Source: Symbiodinium kawagutii (lineage: Eukaryota; Sar; Dinophyceae; Suessiales; Symbiodiniaceae). From it: a stretch of DNA of 64,000 nucleotides. A program made the position numbers and the translations under genes. Below are positions 11,107 through 23,230 of this stretch, in pieces (position 1 is the stretch's first letter; every line of letters starts with the position of its first letter). Where the stretch lies: contig VSDK01017373.1 of the NCBI GenBank assembly GCA_009767595.1, forward strand, positions 352,324 through 416,323, given 5' to 3'. The notes under the pieces were generated by a model. It ran no database searches. It had not been told where the DNA came from and saw only the letters and a program-made list of their open reading frames with translations.

Positions 11107-11115
11107 CTTGAGCCA
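11107..11115 (-). promoter_or_regulatory. possible relic spliced-leader end upstream of paralogue B
   Basis: TGGCTCAAG directly after AG on the minus strand, 45 nt before the ATG of paralogue B. The short leader that follows shares GATTTGAA with paralogue A, so the upstream regions are homologous for a few tens of bases and then diverge beyond the AG. See the paralogue A entry for interpretation. Confidence 0.3.
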
Positions 11116-11549
11116 CTAATGGGTCAAACTTTGGGACTTTTCACCAGTCAGCCAATACTACCGAATTAGGACTGGGTTCAATGGTGGTTTGTCCCAGGGC
11201 GGAGTGAGCAAGATAACCACAGTGACACGTCTCAAGTCTTAAGTGTTGCACCTGCCACACAAAATACACATGATATCCTCCAAACTCCTCCCTGGCCACA
11301 AAAGATGCAGCACAGAATGGCGAGACCGTTGACAAGTCTTGGTGGCGTAACTAAATCGTTGCTGAAACTTCCATTTTCATTTGGTTTTCCGGATGTTTTC
11401 GGTATACTGTGGATGGCCAGCACATCTAATGCAAAAAAACACTCATAATCTAAATTAGTGGCTGTAAGCAACCCAGAAATCCTTTGTACCTGCCACGCAA
11501 AGCCCAAACTGTGGTAAGCCAATCTAATGCCAAAAAACACGAATCTAAA

Positions 11550-11653
11550 CTGGTTGGTGGTTGAACCACCCCTATGACAAATATGCTCGTCAGCCAACCA
11601 TTTTTTAATAATTGCCAGGGAACATGACAAATATCAATCAAACCACCAACCAG
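11550..11653. repeat. foldback repeat family 2
   Basis: Arms ctggttggtggttgaacc and tcaaaccaccaaccag around gtcagccaaccattttttaa. A second MITE-like family, about 95-105 bp. Confidence 0.72.
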
Positions 11654-11884
11654 CTATTGTGGCTGGTTATCCCCCTAGTTAACCACCATTACCGTAAATT
11701 ACCCCAAGAAAATCCATGGTTTCCCTACAAAACCACCAACCCGAAAATTCGCGGCGACATTTCGATGCTCCAAATCCCAGTCGGTCTCACTTCCGAAAGG
11801 CTGGGCTGCGGACGCGGCTCCGACCCCAGACCCCCAAGGTGAAATTCGAAAACGGTTTGCGTTTCGTGTTGGGAAATTAAAATT

Positions 11885-12003
11885 TCTATGGGTCAAGCAG
11901 TTAACCTACCAACGTTTATGTGGAATTTCCACCAACAAGTTCATAGGGAAAACAATGGTTAATGATAGGAGAACCAGGGGTACAGGGTTTTGACCCACAG
12001 CCA
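11885..12003. repeat. family 3 repeat
   Basis: atgggtcaagcagttaacc, then aaaacaatggttaatgatag, then gaaccaggggtacagggttt. Confidence 0.65.
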
Positions 12004-12243
12004 CGTGTTCGGAAATTAACAAAACACTTCAGAACCAAATGTCTCCATGATCACCTAGTCACCTAGTCACTGCAGTGGTCATGTATAGATTTGTACCTGT
12101 ACCCTCGGAAACAATCGGAGTCATTGGTAGATGAGCGGGTTGGATTCCTGACGGCAATGATCACAGCAAGTCTCTGGTTTTTGTGCGATCTGAACCTCGC
12201 TCGTGCTCTTTCGAGTCTAAATGATGATATAAAAATAACTTGT

Positions 12244-12330
12244 ATGGTGGTTTGTCAAAATGGGGTTATTGATATAAATTGCTAAAAGCAAATGATTCAA
12301 AGACACCCCTATTTTGAGAAACACCCATAT
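12244..12330. repeat. foldback family 1 (short copy)
   Basis: Arms ggtggtttgtcaaaatgggg and cccctattttgagaaacacc. Confidence 0.65.
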
Positions 12331-12534
12331 GATATGTGACTTAACAGTTGAACACTCACAACAAACATGATCTCATCACAGGGCAAATCACCGGCAAGTA
12401 TATTGCAGAACAGTGATCTAACTCGGAGAAATAGACACCAAATTCTTTTCATTACCCTACACCTCCAGTTACCAGCCAATAGTAGGTAACCAACCCCAAA
12501 CAACGAGCTGGTAGAAACCAGGTGGTTGCCTATG

Positions 12535-12695
12535 ATAATGGTAACTGGAAGCCTAGGGTTAATTATGGCAGTACTATATGGCGAGTTGGGTCAAGCAGTT
12601 AACCAACCAACTAGTGAGGGAGACTAACCAGCAATTTCATTAGGAAAACAAGGTTAATAGAGGGGCAGCCGGGGGTACAGGGTGAACTGACCCAT
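12535..12695. repeat. family 3 repeat
   Basis: ggcgagttgggtcaagcagt, then ggagactaaccagcaatttc, then gccgggggtacagggtgaac. Confidence 0.6.
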
Positions 12696-14352
12696 ATCAA
12701 TGTTTTTAACTCAACAATGACGTCTTCTAGAGATCATTGCCTCTCGTCAGGACAAAGTGGGTAGATTAATCAAAGTTGCTGCTTACCATAGTTGTAGTGT
12801 AGTCATCCGACTCCAACACACGGATGTCCATTTTGAACAATTACACAAATAGCCAATTATATGTATTTTGACTTGACTTCCCAACAATTATAGCAAATAC
12901 AGAACAACGTGAGTTGTCAGTACATGTAAATGCACAACCACAAAAAATACTATCAATCAACCAATCAACCAATTCATCTACCTAATCAACCACTTTCCAC
13001 AAACATCCTGGCGCTGCTCACCTCTGACTTCTCCTGCTGCTGATACGCTATGACAGTGGAAGGCCTTCAGCAGCCCATCGAAGCTGAACCTCGCCACAAG
13101 ATACACTCAACCGGCGAAGTTGGTCATCAAAACCGGAAACTTTCAATGATATTTTTGGTGGACCTAAATGACGATATTGGTTGGTGCTTCTAAATGATAT
13201 CTTTGGATATCTTGGGTGGATCCAACCAGCTGCACTCAGATTTTGAGTACAGAGTTGGATGCCAAGGCCTGAGAAGATCATTCTCCAAGGCTGAGTAAGG
13301 CACCAGAAAGGCACTGATTTGGGGTGGATACCAAGGCCTAGCAGGCGTCCCACTGTCTGGTGGATATGGCCTTCTGATGCTGCCTTCGTCATACCCAACA
13401 AAAAGCTGCTTGAATGGCGGGTTATGTTGTCATCCGCCCAAATAGATTCCGGGTGCTGGTCAACCCTTGCAGATGTTGATGCCATTGAAGTCTTCACTGT
13501 GACCCCAATAATGGTTAATCCATGACTGGCATTTGTAGCTCCAGGATACTGAACAACAACCTAGACAACCGCAATAGCATAGAACCAACAAAAAAGTGAT
13601 GCCGAACGGAATCAGCGAGTTGGCAGTGAGCATGGTCTGTGGCCGGCCTGCTCATGGATAGGACAGCTACAAATGCTGCTGGATGGCTTTGAACCCCAAG
13701 TATGTTTTATTTTTCACCCCCCTGTCTTACGACAAATCGGACGCAACGACAAGCATGAATGTTCACGGAAGGGCTTCTGAAGGTGGAAGCCCGGACCACA
13801 AGTTGATCCACAGGTGGCCGCTGTCAAACCCGCGTAAGCTAAGCCACTGCACCACTGAATCAGCACTCTATTCCAACAATGGGGGATCGGGCAAACGCTT
13901 CACTGGGCACAGATCCAAGGCTGAGAGTGCACACAAATGAGCTTGCCATCCAGCCGTTGGTTGGTATAAATAAAGGTTGCTGATCTTGTAGATGCCAACC
14001 TTCCTAATCTGGGAACTGTTTGAGATTTATCCAAACACATAGAAAAAAACGTTCAGTGTCACAATGTGACTGACTCACACATGCACGTTGGAAAATGTTC
14101 ATTTAAATACAACACCAAACAAAATCAAAAACACAATGAATCTACATAAAATGTTTACATGTATAAATACATATACTACACACATGTTGAAAACAAACCA
14201 ATCAATAAATATCAAACATGCAATATAACCGATATATATATATATTTATACATATGCATACTGTCCGGTGAGGAACATGCTGCAATTTAGTGACAAAGGT
14301 TGAGGACAGCGCGTGGCCCCTGTAAACAGGGCTATTTCAAACCACGGCTGAT

Positions 14353-14464
14353 ATGGTGGTCTCTTAAAATACGGATACCATACCCCAAAAAATTGTTGGT
14401 TGATTACTACAAATTGTTAATAATGGTTGATTTGGGGGGGCCCCTTGCTATTGAGAAACCACCG
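14353..14464. repeat. foldback family 1 (full copy)
   Basis: Arms atggtggtctcttaaaatac and ttgctattgagaaaccaccg with the common tgattactac centre. Confidence 0.7.
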
Positions 14465-14929
14465 TTTGAATCATACTGTATCACCGCTGGAAATCAATAA
14501 CCAACCAGTCGACCGACCATTGTATGTTTGGGGGTTGTTCAGCTGTAGGGTTTAAGCATGTTAGTTAATCTTTGCTACTTAAATACTATACCATGGTAGT
14601 TCTTTATTGTTTATTTAACCATGGCTGTAAACTGACCATGTTACTTAACCATGGTTGAGTAAATGTGGTAGCTGAATACCCGAAAGGTTCACCGACCAGC
14701 TGGCCAACGGGTCTTCCACTTCACCGACGGATTAAAACCAGTTTACCCACAGCAATCAGCCATAACTCAAACCAGTTCACCAACAGGTTTCAACCACTTT
14801 ACCAACCACTTGACAACCCACAAAACTGCCACAAGTCAACCAACAGGCGCCAGTTGACCAGCTGGCCCCTCCTAAGCAGCCATAAATACAGCCATTTCCA
14901 GGGCCAAGCAACGTGCTGTTCAGAAAGAC

Positions 14930-15024
14930 CGTCAAGCGCCTTGGCGCGTGATGGGCGCGCCACTCAGCCCAAGGTCGAGCCTGAGGTGGGTGGAAGTGGT
15001 GACGAGGTGGTGGATGGTGGATGA
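14930..15024 (+). other. GC-rich island, possible plus-strand exon
   Basis: The plus frame reads ARDGRATQPKVEPEVGGSGD and ends at TGA. Flanked directly by a foldback repeat starting near 15030. Uncertain. Confidence 0.2.
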
Positions 15025-15029
15025 TAGGT

Positions 15030-15226
15030 CAAACAAGGTGGGTCCCCAACCAACCTTCTTAAAATCCTATAGTAAAAAAACATGGTAACAATCCTATAAT
15101 TATGGTTAAAATCCCATAACAAGGTGGATAACTATGGTAAAAATCCTATACAGTAACTGGTAGTAATCCTAGTTAAGTGAGTTATAAATCAACTTAGAAG
15201 TGGTTGGGGGCCCACCTTGAAGGTGG
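15030..15226. repeat. foldback repeat family 4 (long copy)
   Basis: Arms aacaaggtgggtccccaacc and ggttgggggcccaccttgaa, about 195 bp, with repeated 'aatcctata' in the centre. Confidence 0.7.
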
Positions 15227-16019
15227 TGGATGATGATGGTTTCATGGTGGTTTCATGATGGTTAATACCCATGGTTACTGATCCTTTGTGATAGTTGATG
15301 GTGGCTCATATCCATGGTTCATGCTGGTAATGATTAGCAAAGATGGTTCTGATTCGGGGGATGACTCATGGATTGTATCCATCGTTAATGATGATGATTG
15401 ATTGTTGATAATGGCAAATGACCACGGCTAATGACCATTGCTAATGGATGCTAATGGTGGTTAATGATGTTCTATCCTTGTTGTTGATGGTAAATGATGG
15501 AGGATGATCAGTGGATGATGATGCTTAATATCCCTGGCAATTGATTGTAGTGATGCTTGGTCTTTGAAGCTGGCTAATGCTGGTTAATGACCAGACCATG
15601 GATAACGATGGTGAAGAATGGATGATGCTCAGTTAGCTAAAGATGCATGACTATGGATACTGGTTGCGGTTCGTGGCAGTTCTTGATGGTGATGAGGGTA
15701 AAGTGCTGGCTGACGATGATGGTTTGACAAAGCTATAGCAAAGGTACACGATGGTTGATGATTGTGCATGTGATGTTTCCTAATGATACATTTTTTCATG
15801 TCACAATCTTTTGATAATGGGTGGTTAACTAAAAGTCAACAACGTGCTGAAAGAATCACACAGCTCGTCGAGTGTCAATGACATGATCCATGCTAGATTC
15901 CAAAACATACTTACAATACATCATACTTCATGCTAAACACCATGTTTGAAAATAGCTATTCAGACTTCACGGTTGATAATGGTTGAAAGTGAGCCCAAAA
16001 GCCAAAAGCAGTCATCACT

Positions 16020-16124
16020 ATTGGGGGGTTTAAAAAAAGGACCCCAGAAATGGTTGGTTTATTACTGTCACGGTTCAACAACTGGGTGATTTAGGGGTTC
16101 ACATATTTTCAGAAACACCCATTT
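16020..16124. repeat. foldback family 1 (diverged copy)
   Basis: A shortened left arm (ggggggtttaaaaaaaggac) and right arm acatattttcagaaacaccc. Confidence 0.5.
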
Positions 16125-16366
16125 TGTCAGACACCCATTCTCCAAGCAAACACTTCCTGGAAAATCACTACGCCTCCACATTCAAGTTGTGATCATCTCA
16201 ACACGGTTCCTTCGGGGTATCGGGGTCTCATTAGCCAGGAAAATCCCAAGTTGGGCTCTGTAAACTGAAGGCCCACATGTTATGGTTAAGCATGGTTATG
16301 CTCATTGATGATGTTTCAGCCCTCGCCGCACAAATTATGTTTGGTGATCAACCTTAGCTGTAGAAC

Positions 16367-16549
16367 CTACTCTGCTCGCCAAAGTGCCAAATCGCCAAAG
16401 TAAAGCCATAAGCTCAGCAATGCCAAAGCCTGGGGGTTTGCATCGGCAAGGGAAGAAACCAGGGCGCGGCCCCCGCGGCTCCATGCATAGCTTGACTGCG
16501 CAGCGCCATGGGTTAGTGAAGCCATGGCATAAACCCCATAAGCATCCAT
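16367..16549 (-). CDS. candidate exon with helical-repeat character
   Basis: A GC-rich island in AT-rich flanks, open on the minus strand to a TAG near 16369. The reading (SYAWSRGGRALVSSLADANP, then QALALLSLW) resembles the Ala/Leu/Trp helices seen in the islands at 22.1 and 25.4 kb. Splice sites are not clear, so the ends are approximate. Confidence 0.3.
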   Translation of the reverse strand: MDAYGVYAMASLTHGAAQSSYAWSRGGRALVSSLADANPQALALLSLWLYFGDLALWRAE

Positions 16550-16687
16550 AAGCTATCTTATAACCCCTATGAGCATGGTTAGTTACCAGCTTTTTAACTG
16601 GGGATGCACATCTAAGCGATTAAGAGATGGTGAGTGGTGACTAAGCATTGATGCTGATAATGATTCATGAACGTGGATGATAATTGC

Positions 16688-16780
16688 TTGGTGGTTTCAG
16701 CCCCTATGAAAAATATTAGTCAGCCAACCATTTGTTAATGATTGCTAGGGAAAATAAAAATATTTGAAACCACCAACCAA
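16688..16780. repeat. foldback repeat family 2
   Basis: Arms ttggtggtttcagcccctat and atttgaaaccaccaaccaa. Confidence 0.72.
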
Positions 16781-17846
16781 ATAATTCTTTGATGGCAATA
16801 GGTGATTCAGCCCATTTAAAAATCATTGATGCTAGAGCAATGATACGCCGATATTGACCCATGATCAAACGTGGTCATCCAACAGCCTGTGTTCGGGGCT
16901 TCATGGTGGCTGTGTGATCCTTCAGAAGTGGCATCAAGAATAGTGATTGTGTAAGACTTGGTTAATATGGAGCACTATTTGACCATTATAAACCATCAAT
17001 AACCATTGTCAACCGTATTTGTCCTTGATGAGAAAATCTTTGTGTCCGATGAACCACTGATGGAATGACACTTGGGATCCCAACAGGTGCTGACAAGCCA
17101 GGGTTAGTGAGTTGATTACAGAGAACTGTGGAGTTGGTATGGGAGTGCCAGATGATCACTATACCGAAAGTTGACCCATGTAAAATTTCGTATTTTTTGA
17201 GTGGTTGATGATGATTGATGTATGGAGTACCCTCTGGTGATCTAAAATAGAGTTATAGCTAATTTCCCAGGGTTTCCCTAGAAAAAAATGTTATTTTCAA
17301 TTGCTATGTTAGATCACCAGAGTCTTACTACTGGGTGCCTTGAAGAATTGTCAGCGTACATCTGGGGCGCCTCACCTGTGAGGGAACAAGCATTACAATG
17401 TACAGATATGTTTATAGACAAGTCACCCAGCAACAAACATGTCAATCTGGTTGGTGGCTATAACTCATCGGAGAAGTGACCAATCAAAGAATCATCCTAG
17501 TGTAGTTCGCATGCTGCTGCTTGTAGACGCAGGCAGCACAGGATGATCTGAGAAATGATCTAATTTGAAACCAGCAAATACAATGCTATGGTGGGGCTGT
17601 GCGAACAACCAGCCACTGGAAATACACCACCAACAGCAGCACCACCACCAACACCAACAACAATACAACCGCAGGCCACACTATTGGTATCCTACCCGTA
17701 ACCAAAGAATCTGTGGGTAGACCGAAATGCAACTTCCGATGGTGTTTCCACTGTCATCTGGGACCATTTGACTGATAGAGACAACTACCGAGCACGGTTC
17801 ACCACATCTTAGGGACCACCAACCACCAACCCATTGAGTTCAACGT

Positions 17847-18188
17847 GTGGTAATTGCTCAGCGCGAGCGGCTGACCCCCACATCGCTCGTCCCAGTCTCA
17901 AGTGCCAAAATTAGAAGCCACGGGGACGACCACGACCAATCCATGGGCGCGGCACAGCAGGCTGCGAGATTGACGACCTTTAAAGTCGATGAGTTTAGCT
18001 CGGTGCCTGATAAGAATTCGAAAATTGGCTATCACATCTACCCACCAGGGGATCAGTACACATGCACTGGGGCATGCCAATTCTGCTGGTGCCTGTATTT
18101 GCCGAATGGACACTACCTTGTAGCACAACTTGACCGGCAACCAGTGGTACATCCATCAACAACCTTGGTCGTTAGGCACACCTGCTAA
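17847..18188 (+). other. coding-like stretch, unknown
   Basis: A 113-codon plus frame with QQAARLTTFKVDEFSSVPDK and then Cys-rich CTGACQFCWCLYLP. Non-repetitive and moderately GC-rich. No family recognised and no splice signals evaluated with confidence. Confidence 0.22.
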
Positions 18189-19128
18189 TCAGCTACAGCT
18201 GGCTGCATGATCCAACATGGCTGTAGCTGCAGCTTGGCAGCCACAAGCTGAGTAGCTAGCAAAGGGCAGCAGCAAAGCTTTGGTATATCCCAACGATATG
18301 GCTGGACTGGCAATCCAATTGGTAACCATTGACCATCATCGATTCAAAAAGGCTACCCTAATCATTTAATGCCAACCGATTGGGAACCCACCCTAGAATG
18401 ATAAGAATTTGTATTTCTCATCTTTGCATGAACCAAATTGCTGCCGTTGCCATTCCTCAAGGTTGATAATCATTAACCATCACGGGATCCAAAGAGTACC
18501 CCCAACCATAGAGCTGAGATTGACCGATTCGCTTCTGAGCCTAAAGCCTTGATGCGGGAGCCAGCGGGACATCCGAAACGTGCGTGACTTGTAACATTTT
18601 GCAAGACTTGCGCGACGATAAGAACATTATCATATAACACAATGATGATAAGACTTGCAATTGATGAGTTTCCTCATATAACAAATTGTAATAGATGATC
18701 AGTCTTATATTGATTCATCATATAACACAATAATGATCAGTTTCTTCCTGGTTGAATTGTACTAGTTGGACTGTGGCCTCGTAAAGCATTGTGCCTTTTT
18801 CTTTTTTGAAACACCAAGCACAGAAACAAATTACTTCAAGTTAGTATTTAGCAATTAGCAATCAACAGTCGTCAACCATCAAGAAACATTACCGAGCACT
18901 ACGATTCACCACGATTCACAGCAATGAACGATCAGTGAGAACATGTGAAGAATCAATAATTTGACCATCACTATCCCGCTTATCAATCATTCTGACACCA
19001 GCTTAGCATGACATAAACAAAATGTATGCACTGAAAGTTGTTCTGTGTTGTGGCTGGATGCCGTACTTTTTTGGTCATAATGCTGCTACATCGTCAGTGG
19101 TTGATCAAATTGCAATCACCAATAATAT

Positions 19129-19236
19129 GGGTGTTTCTGAAGTCACAGAGGACCCCCCAAGTCATCCTTTATAAACCGTTTATAGTAATAAACAAACGAA
19201 CCATTTTGGGGTCCCTTATTTTGAGAACCCCCCTAT
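19129..19236. repeat. foldback family 1 (full copy)
   Basis: Arms gggtgtttctgaagtcacag and cccttattttgagaaccccc. Confidence 0.65.
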
Positions 19237-20077
19237 ATAGTAATTGCAGTAACACACTTTTTGTAGGTCGCACCCTTGCTTTGGGTGCATTGCAGCAATG
19301 ATCAATCCACCATAGTGGCAAGACTACCGCCTCTGTTTAGAGATTGCTACAATTAGCAAGACGTGTGTCAAATATCCAACGGCAAACCAACTGCAGTTTG
19401 ATAGTGTCTTGAAGCAAGCACTTGCATTAAGAGCCAGTTGGATATCCTTCATCATACTCTCCGGCAAACGCTGGTAAAGCAGCTGTAAATGGTGGAAGGC
19501 TCACTTCCAAAATAGTTTACCAAAAAGGAATCAATCATTGCGAACGGAGATCCAGCCACCTAACCAGAACCAGGCTAAGTGATCAGAATGATACTTGTGT
19601 AATCGAACATCGCTGGCTAGGAATAAACATCTTCATGTGCACGGCATCTACAGCTGTGAGTTTCCAGCTACAGTAGTTAAGATTGCCAAAAGGTAAAAAC
19701 AATGATCATCGTCAACAAATGATTGCCACTTATCAGTAACGACTAATCAACAGTTACCATCATGAAAAAATCATTGGCCATTGACTAATTGATATCAACC
19801 ACTTCTGTCATGATCATGATCAAGAAATTATCATTCCTATTGTCATCAATCAGTCAACCAACGTAAGCTGTGTGCAGACCATCGACTTCTAATTCAATCC
19901 GTTTCAGCAAAGTGTTGGCAAATGGGAGTGTCCAAATAGTTACGCTCACTTCTGCTCAATCGGCTTGCAGTTTACCATCATGGTATTGTTTTATCATTAT
20001 CACCATCATCATCGCCATCACACATTAACAGTAAGATCAGCACAAAACACAATCCGTGATTATTCATAGTCCTTCAC

Positions 20078-20150
20078 TACAAGGTGGGCCCCCCTAGTTA
20101 TAAGTTGATTAATAAGCCATTTAACTAGTAAGGGACCCCACCTTGTAGTA
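20078..20150. repeat. foldback repeat family 4 (short copy)
   Basis: Arms ctacaaggtgggcccccc and gggaccccaccttgtag; only about 73 bp. Confidence 0.75.
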
Positions 20151-20172
20151 TCTTTAACAACCCATCAACCAA

Positions 20173-20300
20173 CATTGAGCGCATCCTCAACCACATCAGC
20201 TGGTTCTGTGGCTCCAACCCACGAGATACTGGAGAGATTGCGACCACCAAACTCCTTCGGTTTGCGGTGCAGCGGTTTCGTGTTCTGGTTTGCCAATCGA
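20173..20300 (-). CDS. candidate exon, possible helical repeat
   Basis: A GC-rich island. One minus-strand frame reads KEFGGRNLSSISWVGATEPA, whose NLSSISW resembles DLSTFAW at 25.4 kb and DLAISAW at 22.1 kb. A second minus frame is also open, so frame choice is by motif only. A possible donor is CTCAAT|GTTGGT. Confidence 0.28.
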
Positions 20301-20571
20301 TCTAAACCGTTGGTGAACTAGTGAATCATCAGGGTCTAAACATATGATGGTTTCATGATGCTTTCAAAGTCTAGACCTGTTGGTCTGTTTTGGACGGATT
20401 GTTTTATGGCTCCTTTTTATTCCAATTAGTTTAGTAGGGTATAAGTAACCCTCCAAAAAAACAATCAAAACCACTCACTCTATTAACAAACTCTTGTGAG
20501 AAGCTGCGGGAGACACTTGCTCCGCGCTCTGGTTAAAAACTCTTGTGGAACAATACGGTTGGTTTCCGAAA

Positions 20572-20646
20572 TAAGCAGTATATTCCAAGGATCACCGAAA
20601 TAAGGCCGGAATATACTGCTTAATTAAGGTGATCCGGAATATACTG
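20572..20646. repeat. nested inverted repeats
   Basis: aagcagtatattcc is followed by its complement ggaatatactgctt; ggatcacc is followed by ggtgatcc; a third ggaatatactg closes the block. It can form alternative hairpins. Confidence 0.8.
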
Positions 20647-21119
20647 ATTATATGATGTTTAATCATGATCGCAGTTCATTTCTTTTTTTGGCGGGTGTGA
20701 TGATATGCGCGGGTGAACATCCAAGAGAGGACAAGCCACTAGTCTTCCTTGGGATGTTCACCTACACCTTGTTTGGATGGAACACGTTGACCCAGCTCGC
20801 CATATAAGTAGATCAAGATCCAGGATGAGTCCACAACAACCGGTGTAGCATCCCTTGGAAGAACTACACCCGTAGTTTCATAGGGAAACTGTCCATAGCT
20901 TAAGGGGCACCGTGAGACCAAAGGAGAGGGAGAGGGATTACACATTTCCAAGCACACCAAACCGCTCAGTAAAACAACTGCATTTACAATTGTCATTAAT
21001 CATGATCTCAGTCTTGCTATCATGATTAAACATCATGTAGTCCAAGAAGTTGATTTAACACGGTGCAAAAACTATATATACGTTCATATGGATTTAACAT
21101 GTATACACATTGATTTGAT

Positions 21120-21300
21120 TACTATCAACCATATTCAAATCATCACCCATCATCAACCAATATCAACCAAGAAGAAACCTCTATTATCAACCATGATTTC
21201 ATTAATATCGACCATGATTTCATTAATATCACCCATTACCAACCATTATCAACCATAAAAAACCACTATCAACCATTATCAACCACTACCAACCATCATG
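21120..21300. repeat. CCAT-rich tandem sequence
   Basis: Repeated atcaaccat/ttatcaacca units and two copies of accatgatttcattaatatc. Confidence 0.8.
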
Positions 21301-21330
21301 GTGTGCATCTCACCCACTAGCGATTTTCAC

Positions 21331-21483
21331 CTTCCCCAACCGTTGCACACCTTCCCCACCGCTGTAGCCGCGCTTCCGCCGTCCTTGAGTTTCATGATGC
21401 TTTCCTGGGCAATGGCCTGGCGCGGAAGGACCAGCGGCTTCTCGCGCCAAGGACGACTCCATTTCTCAAGCCCTTCGGGGCCT
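21331..21483 (-). CDS. candidate internal exon
   Basis: A strongly GC-rich island, well set off from AT-rich, CCAT-rich flanks. The minus frame reads EGLEKWSRPWREKPLVLPRQ and then AIAQESIMKLKDGGSAATAV. There are two alternative donors, GGGGAAG|GTGAAA and GGGAAG|GTGTGC. The acceptor is uncertain (several AG near 21480). The protein family is not recognised; it lies between the helical-motif islands at 20.2 and 22.1 kb on the same strand. Confidence 0.42.
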
Positions 21484-21747
21484 TGACCGTTGGCTTCTTT
21501 TCTATGGTTGTCCTTGGTTAATAACTATTGTTAATAATGGTTAATGATATGGTTAACTATGGTTCATAATGGTTAATAGCCTTGTCAATCATAATTTTCT
21601 ATGGTTAACTATGGTTCATCATGATTTATAATGGCGAACTATGATTCATAATAATGGTTATTAACTATTGTTAACAATGGTTTATATTGGTTAATGATGG
21701 TTGATACTAGGGGATGGTAACTATGATGACTAACAATAAGACCACTA

Positions 21748-21830
21748 TGGTGGTTTTTCAAGCCATAGGAGACCCCCAAGTTGTTATGGTTTTGTTTATC
21801 AATGGCTAAGAGTGATCACTAGTAGGGAAT
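21748..21830. repeat. foldback family 1, left part
   Basis: Left arm ggtggtttttcaagccatag, then gagacccccaag; right arm eroded. Confidence 0.5.
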
Positions 21831-22072
21831 ATAAGCGACAAGAAGGGATACACCAACTATAATGGTTGGTTTGTTAGTAAAAATGCTTAATATAAAGGAT
21901 GATCACTAAGGACACCCATCACATCAATGATCAATTGATACTGACTTATTCACCAGCTCATCTATTGATTTCCATTCATCTTATTAAACAACTTAACGAA
22001 CAACTTAAATGCACCATTCTGAACAACATATCGAACAAATCTCAACCCTTGCCCATCAACCAGGTATTCACA

Positions 22073-22197
22073 CAAGCGCCTGCATCCGTCAGCAACCGGT
22101 GCAACATCGCCGGCCGCGCACTGAGCATGGGCCGTCGCTCGGCGTAGAGGATCTTGGTCAGCGACCAAGCAGAAATGGCTAAGTCCTCGAGTTGCAG
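22073..22197 (-). CDS. candidate exon with LxxLAxxAW helical motif
   Basis: Follows an acceptor CACTGTACAG|CTGCAACTC and reads LQLEDLAISAWSLTKILYAE, then RRPMLSARPAMLHRLLTDAG. A donor is plausible at TGT|GTGAATACC. The Leu-Ala-x-x-Ala-Trp-Ser/Ala pattern is typical of the alpha-helical repeats of OPR/FASTK/RAP-type organelle RNA-binding proteins, which are abundant in dinoflagellates; that assignment is inference from motif only. A second minus-strand frame is also open. Confidence 0.42.
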
Positions 22198-22317
22198 CTG
22201 TACAGTGGGGAGTTGGTTGCTTGGTTGGGCTTGGTACCTGAGAATGAAGAGGTTGACTGGTGGACTGGTGGACTGGTTGACTGGTTGGCTTGGTACATAA
22301 ATTGACTGGTTGGCTAG

Positions 22318-22498
22318 GTTAATAGGAGATAACAAGCAACAATATCCAACAATAATGGGGGATATACCGGCTATGGATGGCGAGTTGGGTCAATATTAAC
22401 TAATCAATTTCATGAGGGATAACAAGCAACAATAATAGGAAAAGTATGGTTAAAAGTGGGGGAACCAGGGGTACAGGGTTTTGGCCCATAGCCAAATC
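22318..22498. repeat. family 3 repeat
   Basis: aataggagataacaagcaac, then gatataccggctatggatgg, then gaaccaggggtacagggttt. Confidence 0.7.
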
Positions 22499-22537
22499 AG
22501 TACAGTAGTAGCTTTATCATGGAGAACCTTGTGATAT

Positions 22538-22638
22538 GACGGCTTCTCAAAATAGGAGACCACCAAATCATCAAGTTTTTACCATTGATGGTATTAAACC
22601 ATTCATTTCGGGGTCTCCTGTTTTGAAAAAAAACATAC
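22538..22638. repeat. foldback family 1 (full copy)
   Basis: Arms cggcttctcaaaataggaga and ggtctcctgttttgaaaaaa. Confidence 0.65.
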
Positions 22639-22654
22639 TGGGAGAATGGGTGGT

Positions 22655-22795
22655 TGACTGCTCGGCTGAGATGGTTGGCCGTCGCAGTTGCCATTCCAGC
22701 CGCACCGCTCTGCTCCACTCCTGCGATCCAAATTCAGAGAGCCGGTCCATGGATGTCCTGGAAGCACCAGGCAGTGGTAGGACTGGTCCCTAGGC
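22655..22795. other. GC-rich island, coding status unclear
   Basis: Open on both strands (minus GAAGMATATANHLSRAVNHP; plus LRWLAVAVAIPAAPLCSTPA). A foldback repeat ends about 20 bp away. Possible exon. Confidence 0.2.
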
Positions 22796-23109
22796 TTCCA
22801 ATTACCATTATAGGAGGTGATCAACCCCCAAAACCAATGGTTGAAACAGTCCAACCATGGCAACTATAGGAGACAACTGAGGTAACTATAGGAGGAAACT
22901 GATTGAAACCAGCTGGTTACCTACTATAACCAGGGATGAAAAAGCCACAAAACTAGGGGATATAATGTCTACCCAGGATGAAGCTTAACCCCTGGTTGAT
23001 TAATTGGGGGGTTGCCATTTTGATGGCAAACCAAGGCGAACTTGGGGGATACTCCTGTAAATAAACCAGGGGTTTAGCTCATTACCAGCTGGCGAGTTGG
23101 CTCAAGCAG

Positions 23110-23230
23110 TTCACCAAGCAATGGACAGGTGAAGATCCCCACGAAGGCGGCTCGTGGTTGGTCATGGTGTCCACCAGGCGGTGCCGAGCCGATGGTCATC
23201 GGCCGCTGCCGTCGCATCTTGGTGCACTAT
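23110..23230. other. GC-rich island, coding status unclear
   Basis: Frames open on both strands, for example plus GEDPHEGGSWLVMVSTRRCR. No clear splice pair. Confidence 0.18.

Larger units (their letters stand above)
11116..16366. other. AT-rich repeat region, no firm gene
   Basis: Families 1-4 listed separately. A 149-codon minus ORF at 13048-13497 is the only longer frame; its last 30 codons (VSGFDDQLRRLSVSCGEVQL) look coding but the rest does not, so no gene is called. Confidence 0.5.

Noticed and set aside
13048-13497. 149-aa minus ORF
   Set aside because: Most of it lacks coding character and no splice or family support exists; only the last part might be an exon.
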